Source of the DNA: Polytrichum commune
Taxonomy: Eukaryota > Streptophyta > Polytrichopsida > Polytrichales > Polytrichaceae
Length of the DNA stretch: 64,000 bases
Direction: 5' to 3'
NCBI GenBank assembly: GCA_950295325.1
Contig: OX485808.1
Coordinates: 26,372,527-26,436,526 of the forward strand
Shown here piece by piece: positions 47,265-59,300 of this stretch (position 1 is the stretch's first letter; the number at the start of each line of letters is the position of its first letter). The position numbers and the translations under genes are program-made. Below the pieces are notes generated by a model. It did not search any database. It was not told the origin of the DNA and worked only from the letters and a program-made list of their open reading frames with translations.

Positions 47265-50200
47265 TCAAGCACACATGACTTGGTCACAAGCTTGAAGAGC
47301 CTGGCCAGCAAAAAACCGAACATCAACATCAGGATCCTCCTGAAGTTCCAACAAGCACGGCCGGATTGTCTGCTCCACAACCTGCACACCCAGTTTACGT
47401 CAAAAACTTGCGGCGCTAACAATCTACAAAGATTGCATCCATATCAACATCCTGTGCTCCACCTTCAAAAGACACAACAAAATGACATGATACAGAAAGT
47501 GGTATAGGCATCAAAATTCTGCAGCCTGAGGTTTGCACACATGACCACCATTGTTCAGAAGGAAGGATGCTTACTGTAGAATCAACTATTGGGATCATGG
47601 ACTGGAGCATTTTGGCAACGTTGAACTTGATGTTAGGAACCCTAAGCACACCACGAAGTACAAATTTACCAAGTTAGAAGAAACTCTGTTCAAGTCTTCT
47701 ACAGTCCAGTACATCTAATACCCAACTAAATAAAAAATCATTGAATTATTGAGAACTGTAAAGAGGATGACACAAAATGGGTAAACCTGTCTTTGGCAGC
47801 ATTAATCACAACAGGTAGCATTGTCTGGCAGGTGGCTTCTGATCCAACCACAGGAGCGAGGAGGGAAATTGCCACAAGCACGGTCATGCGGTACAGATAA
47901 TGGGGGTTGTTTATCTTGTCCATGACCTGCATTCCTCATTCATGTATCAGATAAGTATTCAAGAGGATCCTAAAGTAAGCTGTCCCCTAATCCAGAAATC
48001 ATAAATCTAAATAATTTTGATGGCCGATTATGAAGTGCTTGATATAATAGGGAAATAGATCAAGAAAATTAAAACATCTACTTTCTACAGCAACCTTCCA
48101 AAGAGTGGCCAGCAGAACATTCATTGTGAGGTTCACATGCTCACTTTCAATCAGAATATTTTCAAAGGTGTCCTACAATAGAAATAGTTAGAACTACCAA
48201 ATCACCTGGGGAATGATGTGTTGCAGAGCCCATTCAGGGCCAAACTCTTCTGCAAGCCTTTTGAGGTTGTTAGCAGCTGCCTCTCTAATTGAGTAAACCT
48301 GCATCCAAAACCATACCTGAATGACAGAAAACCAGACAAAGCACAACCTGTACAAGAGAAAGATGGTTTTCCCACAGCAAGGCATAATATCACTTTCCTG
48401 ATACTATGTCACAGCCAATTGAAATGAAAATACATGCTTGATGCCAACATATCTAAGAATTCGTTTTCACCTGATCACCAAGCCACTGCATGCAAAGAGC
48501 ACCCAATTTGTCATCAAAAAAGTCGACACCCAATTGGCTAGCCAGCAGAGGAATATATTCAATAATGGCCAGACGAACACGCCAATGCCGATCCTCTGCT
48601 AGCTCAACAATAGCTGGTAGCAGTGACTGCGACAACAAGTCAATGCCTATCACCTGCAAGATAACAGGACAGTTTAGACGCATCATCCAACAATTCCCCC
48701 ATTTCCAAACCATGACCAATCTTGCATACCTATGCCAATTATTATGATACAAACCTATTTTTCTTGAATTGCAGAGCCAGAGTCTAAGTATATATACTTC
48801 ATAAGCCTGTCACAAGCCTCAAAGATATGATAAGAGCATGACAATTAACTAAGATATATCAACGACTCCTTACTTGATTAACTTGATCAAGCTTGCTGAT
48901 AATATTTAGTCGCACATCTGGAAACTCATCCTTCAACAGTGCTAGAAAAATAGGTAGAAGTTGATCAATAGTGGCTTCCTGTAGAAGAGAGTGCAAGAAT
49001 TAGAATGAAACATTGAAAGGCAAGTATGAATATTAGAAGCCGAAAACCTTGATGGTGTTTCATGCTGACATTGTGAGTAAATTTGCCAGAAACTTATGAC
49101 TTTGACAACGGCAAAATTTACACTCATTGGAGGACGTTGAAAAGCAAAACAAGACAATATCTATGAAAAGAAAGTGCCTCACCTTTCCTAACAAGGGAGC
49201 CATGCCCATGATAACTGATGCAAGAGCAGCACGCACATGTTGTGAAGAATCAGTAGATAATTCCTGCAAAAGTGACATTGATAACATCATAACTTGAAAA
49301 TGTGCATAATTGGGCCAGTTGGTTTGCATGTCCATGTGCACTAAAGTAGGGTGCCGAGAAGATCAATATACAACATCTGATGTGGACAGCAACAACAAAA
49401 CTATAGCAAACTCTTACCTTTACACATGGAAGAATGTGTTGTTGGGCAACTTGTGGGGTGACAATACCACAAAATTTGGTCACTTTGCCAGCTGCTGCTA
49501 TGCGGACCTCTGCTTCATTATCTCGCAAAAGCCGTACGTATGCTGGTACAAGCTCCGTTCTGATTTCATTCAGAAAAATCAGAAGTTGTGTTTAGGGAGT
49601 TCAATGAGGACACAACCTCTTACTGCTTTAGGTAGTCTGAACATTTTAATAACTAGGACTTGGGAGTGGTGTTATCTGAAATTGAGAGCAGAATCAAACA
49701 AAGGTGTTGACTTGGACAGTTGAAAAACTACATAAATCTGAAAGATAGACCAACAGTACAAGATAATCCTGGTGTGGTCTACAAGAACTGCATGAAAAAG
49801 ACATTTGAAAGGTACAATATGTTAGACCTAATGCAACAATTGAAGTTCTAGCACCCCGTATTTCTTAAAAAGCCATGGTTACAACAACAGCTACATCAAA
49901 ATACTGTGCAGTGGAAGTCACTCTTCAAAAGCCATACTAAATGGCTAATGCCAGAGAAACGAAGTCTCATATGACTTGAATATTTGAAAGATCTTATTTG
50001 GACAGACCTGGTAGGCTCGGGTCCAACTGCCTCACAGAGCTCATACAGTTGATTGGCCACCATATAACGTACCCTCCATGATTTGTCCTGCATATTGCAG
50101 GTTTTTCTTGACATGAGAATGCTGGTACAAATGTAGGAGGAGATGAAAGTGAAGACCAAAGAACTGCAGCAGTAAATCAATCACTTTGGTAGCAGTCAAA

Positions 50201-52523
50201 AAGTGATAATAGGTATCCTAACAATACCATCCTTCAAATTTTGACATTTAATGCAACTAACTCAACCTCAACATTAATCACTTGTTTGGACCCTGTCAAT
50301 GGCATTACTTGATTGACGCCACATATAAAACCGAGAGTGTCTATCATATCACCTAGGAAGTACTGAGAAAATCCACTGAAGGGATAAAGGTAGACGTTCC
50401 ACACCTGAGAGAAACTAACAATGACAGGGAGGACATTTGCCACACAATCAGCAGGTTCCAGGAGTTTGCCAAGTGCAGCACATCCCTCCACAGCTAGAAG
50501 CCTCACTGAATCTTGATCTGCAAGTACTTTTAATTGTATGAGTGGATTTGCTTCAACATAGTTTGTTGAATTTGTGATATGCCATATTCATTGTAATTCA
50601 AAGAGCTCCCCTCTTGGTGCACTTCAAATAAAAAGTTTACACATTGTACCAGTTGTTTCATACATAGCAATTCCCCTCGGTTGGAATAAGGGGTCAACCT
50701 AACGACCTTGTGGGACATATTAACCCTAGTTAATGTTATTAATCAAGTTGAAAACTGAAATGTAGACATAAATTTCAGGAATTGTGAACCTTTGCAGAAT
50801 GACACAATCATCATGAAGGGAACATACCCTAATACTAAACATGTTTGGTGAAATCTAGTCAGGTGTAAGCATGTTTGGTGTTACCTACCAGTAGAGACCT
50901 GATTAACTTTGACCTACAAACATCAATAAGTAAGTCTAGAATGCTTAGAATAGTCGCAATCTAACGATAAAACGTGGGAGATGCATATGCATGTGTTGAA
51001 CGTTGACCACCTATGAATTACTGCCCTCCCCCCCCGCCCCCCTCCGACCCACAAAAAGATTACTGCTAGCTCCGGCAGGTTCCACCTGCGGTTAGATTTG
51101 AGAGGAATGGCCTCAGGCATGTACCATCTTGTGTAAGGTCCCTGAAGAAGGTCATAATATCGGATTTGAGATACATGGCTTCCACAGTCGCTGCAAATTT
51201 TCCCAAATTTAGTGCAGCTGATCGTCGCACCATGGGCATGTCGTCGTGACACAGCTGATTGTATACTGACCGCAACTCAGCACGCAGGAGATCTGGGGCA
51301 CTAGGGTATGCAATGTGAAACAGGCCACACGCTGACACACGTGCTGTGAACCACTCTCCAGCACCAAGCCTCTGTAGAAATCATTCATCCACTTGTCATT
51401 AAGACAGTCAATAATTAAGCACCACCGTCGCAAAGCGAGGGCCGGCTCGCTTCCTCTCAGAAGCGAGGCAGGCACATTGCAGGAAGAGCCTATCTGCATA
51501 ACTCCGTACTGCTGACAGAAATACTCTTGCTACTGCTGAGTGAACCATTCCCCACTTAATTACTGACTGCATTTCCCATCCACCCTAAAAGGAAGACCCT
51601 AACATTTAGACATCAGAAACATCATCATCAGGCCTCCAACGCTGCTGGTGCTCCACAAGACCACATCACCAAGACCTACAAGATCGGGCATCATGGGTGG
51701 GAAGCTCTCTCTCTCGCGCGACACATATCCAAACCCTGGGGCTACTAAGTGCAACAGAAAACTCGATTCCTTGTGAACCATTGGATAACTCCGTACTGTT
51801 GAGTCTTCTCTAAGCCTGACTACTTACTAGACGAACCATTCCCGCTTACTTACTGCATTTGCCCCACCCTAAAAGGAAGACCGAACTTTAACACATCAGG
51901 AACATGATCGTCATGAGGCCCTCCAACGCTGCTGTGCTCCACAAGACCACATCCTCAAGACCCACAACATCAGGACCACACGGAAGCCCAAACCCTAGGT
52001 TACGAAGTTACAGAAAACTCTGTCTCCTCGTCGACCACATGTACACACATCATCATAAGTATGTGGCCACCATAACCAGCCCTAAATGGCAAGAAAAAGT
52101 TGCCAGAGAGCCGGCCCTGACCTTGACAAGAGGAATAAACCATTCCACGACATCCCGCTCCTTCATCTGCGCTCCAATCTTGCAAAGGGACTCCACAGAC
52201 TTATCTCTCACCACGGTCTCCTCCACGGTACACAAAGACTCTAGAGGCGGCAGCAGGACATGCGCGAAGTCCACCCCTCCCACATGGGGGATGAAACCCC
52301 CGAGTTCGTCCGCCATGGCGAGTAACACCTCATCGTCGTCATCATTGTTCTCGCTTAGGAACGGGATGAGCTCCTTGCGCGTCCGATCTTCCCCCAACGC
52401 CCTGGCGATAGTTGACAGCCGCCGGATCGAGTTCAACCTCAGCTGTATGTCATCGTTTTTGAGTTCGTCTATTAAAATTGCTATAGGGTAGAGCGGCTCG
52501 TCCACCATCGCCATATTCGCCAT
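47265..52523 (-). CDS. PP2AA: Protein phosphatase 2A 65-kDa scaffold subunit A
   Basis: Twelve exons on the minus strand: 52122-52523, 51125-51371, 50405-50517, 50008-50087, 49418-49559, 49183-49263, 48874-48978, 48471-48653, 48206-48298, 47787-47926, 47575-47641 and 47265-47381. The total is 1770 nt, or 589 residues, matching Arabidopsis RCN1/PP2AA (about 588). The protein is a chain of about 15 HEAT repeats that holds the catalytic C subunit and a B subunit. Near-invariant stretches visible include [78 protein letters not shown] and [16 protein letters not shown]. The start ATG at 52523 fits the family N-terminus. A 78-nt in-frame exon-like block sits in the intron between exons 9 and 10. 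The 5' leader is CT/GA-rich, which may bind GAGA-type factors (inference). Confidence 0.97.
51498..52080. repeat. 287-bp tandem duplication inside PP2A intron 1
   Basis: ATAACTCCGTACTG starts copies at 51498 and 51785. CACCCTAAAAGGAAGACC, CCTCCAACGCTGCTG and TGCTCCACAAGACCACATC are shared. The copies differ by substitutions and small indels. The repeat stops short of exon 1. Confidence 0.85.
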
Positions 52524-52699
52524 CCCTTCCCTCCCCTCCCTCCTCCCGTCCTGCCCTCACTCACTCACTCACTCCCTCCCTTCTCCTCTTTGCACTAGCG
52601 CCTCTCAACCCCCGCCGCGCTCGCTTTCTCTGCATCCAAGCAGCGAGCTCCGACCTCGCTCCCCGCACGCTCCGACAAATGTTGCAAAGTTTCCTTTCC

Positions 52700-52810
52700 A
52701 CTCCCTCTCCCCCTCTCTGTCTCTCGCGCGCGCTCTCTCTCCTCTCTCTCCCCCTCTCTCTCTCCCCAGGCCCTCTCTCTCTCTCTCTCTCTCTCTCCCC
52801 CTCTCTCTCG
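52700..52810. repeat. CT-rich (GA on mRNA strand) tract in the PP2A 5' leader or promoter
   Basis: Runs of CTCTCT broken by CCCC and CGCGCG, about 180-290 bp upstream of the PP2A start. Predicted proteins across it are low-complexity artefacts. Confidence 0.9.
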
Positions 52811-53296
52811 CTGGCTCGGCTATGCCCCATACAGGGCATCTCCCCCTCCCCAACGACCTGGCCCTCGCCCAATGAATGTCTCCCACGTGGACACTCAAGG
52901 TCATTCTCCCCCGGAATGTTTACCTTTCTCTCACAGCGTTCCGGGGTGGAATGTGCGTATACACCCATTCAGTTCAACACATACGGAAGGTGCCTAGCCT
53001 TTATTGGATAATGGTCTCTAACATACAGGCTATTTTGACCCCCTTGCACATGAACTTAACAACTCGGAGACACACACGATGTCTACATTGATATGTGCAA
53101 TTAGGTTGCCCCATGCTCATGTATCGACATTGCACATTGTTTTGAGTATTTATTGCTATGATAACAATAATAAAATTATTCTTACTATTGCAGTTAATTT
53201 CTATATGGACTAATATTGTAATTGGCTCTCATCCAACTTGACTCGCATGGGTAAAAGAGGCGACTTATTCGTGGATGCAACCTAATTGCACATATT

Positions 53297-53359
<63 letters not shown>

Positions 53360-53700
53360 CATACATGACATCTTCTCCTTCCCAATGACATGGCTTTTGG
53401 CCACCTGCCGTTCATTGTGTAGACTCCCATCCCTTTCCACCCTTGAATATTACCTTGGGCCTCCGCAACATCCCGAAATGGAAAAACGTGTGTACAAACC
53501 TATTCACCTCTACACATGCAATGAAAGCACTCGTGTAATTGGACAATGCTTTCTAACACATACATACACTAATTTGGCATCCTTGCATATGGCTTTTTAA
53601 TATTGAAAAACTAATATGTTGTGTAGTTGGCCAAATAGGGCATCTCCCCCCTCTCCAATGATGTTGTACAAATCTAATTTGCAAAATGAGCCATGTGCAC
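52740..53700. repeat. Three degenerate tandem copies upstream of PP2A
   Basis: Matching starts: CCATACAGGGCATCTCC at 52827, CCATACATGACATCTTCTCC at 53359, and CCAAATAGGGCATCTCCCCC at 53631. The first two share a CT microsatellite to their left and text ending TCTCTAACATACAGGC / TTCTAACACATACATAC about 185 bp later. The third copy is partial. Confidence 0.7.
53299..53359. repeat. (CT)n(CA)n microsatellite
   Basis: CT run 53299-53339 followed directly by CA run to 53359. Confidence 0.95.
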
Positions 53701-56377
53701 ATCTCTTTTTCCAAAGAGCTTTCCAACATGATAAGAAAATTGTCATCAATTCTATGGTTCAAGAGTTGTATGGTGTCCCAAAGGACACAAAGAATACAAA
53801 GAACCTCACATCATTCCTTGCTTTTTGGCTTCCATTGTGCAATTGAAGTCAGTTGGGGCCCATGTTAACTAATGATATCAATATGATAAGCATTCTATCA
53901 TTTCAGCCATGGCCGTACTATGAATTAAATGAAGTTACTTTTATTGAAGTTAACTATAACATGTAGCTTTATTTGGATGTTTCTATAATTAGCATGTGTA
54001 AAATATAGCCAAATTTGTCTTATCTTGAAGCTCTTTGGCTAATATTTCTTGAGAGGAATGAAAGTTGGGTAGATTCATTGAACGCTATGGGTAGATCCAT
54101 TGTGTAGGTTATTATGGATAACACTATTATGTGAGCCACACCATTAAACATCTTCAGGTATCATAATTGCAATTATAATCAATAGAAAAAGAAGTTAAAC
54201 TATGAAACACTTATATATATATAAGAATATAAATATGAATCAATATAAATACACATAAAATATTTAAAAATGTGAATCAATAACCCATTATCGATTCTAG
54301 ACAATTATTGTGGTCCACAACATTGAGTTTCGATGCTAAATGTCGTGGATTGGAAAATAGTGTGCACCCACACCACTTTCCCAAATAGTTTCTTATGTGC
54401 CCCTATGCACATTTTATAGCGTTTTCTACAAATGAAGAGGAACTTGTTAAATGGATTTGTGAGAATTTCTTATATTGGGGAACTATTACTTAATGTTATG
54501 TTGTAGTGAATGGTTTTGGTCTCATGAGGTGATAAACAACCATCAAGCACTGAAATTGTTAATGACTACGTGAAGAGTGAAGATGATTCTTTGTCTTATG
54601 CGAGACATGGCCAAACACTTTGTCAAATAGGGTTTTCCAATGTGAGATGGTTTGTTTTTCAATCAATGAAATTGGGACCTAGAAGTGGAGAAAAACAATA
54701 TTTTGTTATGGCGTTGGTTAAGGTATGTAGGCCTTGGGTGGTCACTCTTGTAAACCATGCATGTATATTGGAGTGGCACATGGCAAAGCTTGTGGTTGTA
54801 GAATGGACACCATAAAGATACATGTTACAATGAGATTGGACTATGTACTCAAATTTTAAGCACCCTTCTTAGTACAATAGATAACACTTTTGAGAATGTC
54901 TATGTGATGGTTTAAGGGGAAAGAAAATATTGACTTTGACCTATTAGTAATTTTGCATCTCAAATTTGATTTTGAAACTTAAAACGATAATCTTTGTGAT
55001 TCACAACTGTCAACAAGTTGAGGCAATTCATGATCCAATCCAATGGCCACAATCATTTATGAAGCCAGTAGTGCCCACAATAGGGCCATGTACGTTAGAT
55101 TCCACAACCTCCCGAATTGTTGCGATACATCAACTAATTTTTTGGCACGAGAGCTATGTATTGAAATTGCTCAACGATCCATAGGCAACCTTAGGGAATG
55201 TTTACATTGGTGACCAAGGACAATGAACATTGCTTATCGAATTCTCTCATTGGTTGAGAAATGAGTGGTGGTCCCACTTTGTTTTACACAAGCTCAACAA
55301 AAATAAAACCAATAATGTCAGAGAATGGATGAGAAAGTGATATGGAATCCTACATGTTGTCTAGTGATCACCTGGATTTCGCGGGGAGAGAACCCAAACA
55401 TGTTGTCATAGCGAAAAATGAAGGTTACAATCTCATGAGATTTATATTAAAAACTTATACATAATGATATATATTTGTAGTAAAGATATTGTATAGAAAG
55501 TCCTAATTTTTAGTAAAATTTAAATCTAGAATTTGTCAAAAACACTCCGTCCCAGTATAAGTCCACTCTACACAAATGTCCCATACCAAGCCTTTTAAAA
55601 AGTGACATGGATTTCTCTTGGTCATGGACTTTGGACCATCAAACACAATTACAAGAAACCCTAATTCATATTTCTTTTGGGCCTTGGTTACATGTGCAGA
55701 ACGGCCCTTACCGACATCAGGCAAACCAAGGTAGAAGGGTCGCACATTAAACTTGGAGAACTTAGAGACGTGCCTAATCAAACCTACACAAAGATTTTGG
55801 GTAGTTCATTATGTTTTCCCAGAGTGCCACCGGGGCATTAGAATACCAAGCAAACTATATCATACTATGATAATACTCACCGAAGCATAAAGAGAAAAGG
55901 GCTTTGAGCTGCTCAATGCATGAGCTTCACTTGAAGATGCAGTTTCTTAAATTGTCTGATACTTGGCCAACACTGAGAAGAAAATTGAGATATTGTATGG
56001 GCAGCTTGAACCACCGAAACTTGGAAAGCCCCAGCCCGTAGGCAGTGCCAAAATTTTACAACTGAAGGGATTCCCAAGTGCCAGACATACAGGAGTTGGT
56101 CTCAGCGCTTCCCGCTGAGCCACAAATGCATTGGCAACACTAAACCTCCTAAAAGCTTGACAAAACAAGTTTTGCCACTTATTCCTCATAGTTGTCCAGA
56201 CTGCCAGCAAACAAGAGCACTTTGCCTTGTCATACCTTGCATGAGTCAATTGCAAAGTTCTTACGAGGGATGAAATTTAATACAGAAGATTTCGTACAAT
56301 CTAGACCTTAGGTACATGTGACCTGGACTGAATGGATTAGGTTTCTAAACTACACTAGCTATCTCTGGGCTAAAGAA

Positions 56378-59300
56378 CTAATTCAGAGTGCCTCTACAGT
56401 CGGGAGATCCACAAAAGCAAGGGATTTTGTCACCGACTTCGTCGTAATTAAATTTGTAGTCGTACGTCACTTCCTCTCCTCTTTCGATGTCCCTCTTTGC
56501 GAAGAAAATAACCTGCATAATCACCATATTGACATAGTAGGTCAGAAAGAAAAAAACCATGTTGGGTCACCAAACAGCTCTTGATGCTAACTAGGTACTA
56601 ACAATCTCAATGCAGTAGTAAACTTTTTTGCAAGACTTTATAATCATTCCAACTGAAAGTACATGTATTACCTTCTTCAGGTTGTCCACACAAATCACCT
56701 TGGCAACACAATTGGGCTGCAGTAACATGAGAACACAAGAATTTAGATATGTCACTCAGGAATTAGACGGATATACAAACACAAAAGAGCATAATATAAC
56801 ATTTTACAACTTAGCATTCCAAGACGGAACTCAACAATCTTTACAGCTTGAGGAGAAGGAGAATAATCACCGAGCAGGAATGATTTACAAATCGAGCAAT
56901 GCCGCCTTTACGGGTTGCATCAATAATTTGCTCTGTGTCTATTCTGAAAAGGTAACAAGCACCCTGATATTGCAACCGCTTTCCAGAGTGATACTCTGCC
57001 TCACGCTTGTCTGCAACTCGGAGTCCTACTATCTCTCCAACATACTCAACAACCTGAGGAAAAATGACCAGATCAACCATTTCTTCGTCAAGCTCTGTAC
57101 ACTAAAAATTCATCATCTGAGCGAATAGCATGGAAAGAGTAGAGAGCAGAGGCCCAAGACTACACTGATTGCCAATGAACCAGACTTGAGAAATTCCAAA
57201 TGTGCTATACCTGGCTCTATAATTTCAACACACCATAAAACAACGAGACCTAAAAGTGTTCTTGCACCACATATTACTTGAGTTTGAGTATCATTGGATC
57301 CTCACCACTTCCCCCTCTGCAATGAACTCGGTGGTGTAGAGCCCAAGCGCATGGATTCTAGACTTGGTAACTGCAAGTCGCTTCCAGCCTTTCTTCTGTT
57401 TAAACCGTAGGTATTCCTGAATTTAGCAATTGTATAAATGAGTATTATATCCAATAACTTACTCCATGTGTGAAACGTGACCAAAAGACGCAGAATAACA
57501 TCTGCTTCATTCACAGCAGCCTAGTCTTGGAATTTCATGTTGTTGGAGAACATTAAACCATATCCCAGGCATGTGTGGGTACAGATGAACTTAACAAGGA
57601 GACTTCTAAGACCTTGCCCACATATCAAAAATTACTTGGTTTCATAGTGCACTACAAGGAGTAAAATTGCTATGTATCTCCATGAACTTGACTTTCTCGC
57701 TTCACATGTAGGTCAAACTTACCCTATGGTCATACTTCATGACCGAATTGGCTGGCTTTATAAATCGCCGGGATGAGGATTTACGATCATTAAGATGTAG
57801 CCATTCAGCAATTTGCTCAGCAGTTACAGCTGTACAGCCTTCCAGTGTCATTTGCTGCCGTGAAAATGCTCGTTGTTGAAGAGTCTGCCTCCCTTTATAT
57901 CCCTGCTTGAGATGGTTGTGATGAGGAACACAAAACTACGAAACTGCTAGACAAAGAGATTTCTTACCTCTTAACTCTTTAAATGCTTTAGAACATTTCC
58001 AGTTTTGATAAATGAATGACAACCAACAATGAGAATCAGATGGCCTTTCAATATGAAGAAACATATTGATAATTGATAATTGATAATTGATCTCACACTA
58101 ACATTTGAACACTTGACGTTCTGATTAAACTCAATGAAACTTACTACAACAATTTGGCTAAATATGTTTGTTAGTGAATTTAACTTTTGAGTGTCAAAAG
58201 GCCTAAAGGACAACAATCCACATTACTATATGTCAGAGGATGTCAACCTGACCACTTCAGCATATGACTACAAAGATACGAGGTTAAAAGTTTTTAATCC
58301 ATTGATATCTCAACCACACACATAACATGGACAATTAATCACCTCAGTACGAGCACAAGTTTCTCTACTGGTAGAAAGCTCATCCATATCATCAGTCATT
58401 GCAGCTCCAGACATCTCCGCATCATCGTCCAATTCACTTCCAACCCAATTCCTATGCCGAAGGCATTTACCGAAAAAACCCACTTGATTGGTCCCATCCT
58501 GTACAATTTCACTTTGCAATAGACCCTACAGCACAGAACGATTGAAGTTAGAACTTTGGGGAATTGATAACTTTTGTTTAGGATTTGGAATCACCACACA
58601 GAAAGAACAAGAAGTTAAAAGAAATTCCTTTTCAAAAATCAGCACTGGCAATATTCAGTAGCTTTGACTTGACATCATCAACATAAAGACTTTGATTGCC
58701 GATTTTATTCTATGCTAGACAATTTACCTTCTCATGTGCACACCAGACATGAAATGGAGTTGAGCACTTTGGCACACGACATTGTATACAAGCACCTCCT
58801 TTCCGCTCACATAAGGAGCAAATCTGTTTTAAAAACCCATAAAAAATCACATCAGCATCTTCCTCCAAATCTTTCCAAATTTAGGAATAGTGAAACTGTC
58901 TTCTATTATTGAAGTCCTACATGACAAAACTTAGTACAAGCAAACATATTTTACTGACCTCTTTGAAAGAATGAGCTCAACAGTTACTTTGATCAGGTTG
59001 TGTAATTAGAAACAAAGTCAATGCTAGTGGCATGGTGGTTCATACACCATGACCCTGATCACTGAACACTTCACATCATGAATTTTGAGAGCACTTACTG
59101 ATTTTCTTCGAAATGATACCACACCCGATACATCAAAGACACCCATCGTCTCCATATTAAGACACCTGGTTCCAGGCATCCATAGGGTGCACACCATGTG
59201 CGCCCATTGCTTAGCTCCAGCATCCTTGACAAAAGCTGTGATTGTATTGTTTGAATGCCAGTTTTCCTCTTCTTTTTTGTCTTCAGAAACACTTAAAGGA

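Larger units (their letters stand above)
52524..56377. other. Intergenic region between PP2A and the trithorax-like gene
   Basis: It has the PP2A promoter side with CT tracts, three degenerate copies of a shared block (52740-53700), then AT-rich sequence with no recognised gene. The block at 55536-55781 (minus) is open for about 80 codons but unrecognised. 55900-56377 should hold the 3' UTR of the SET gene. Confidence 0.5.

Noticed and set aside
52561-52968. Arg/Glu-rich open frames over the CT tract
   Set aside because: Low-complexity translation of a CT/GA microsatellite upstream of the PP2A start; no codon structure.
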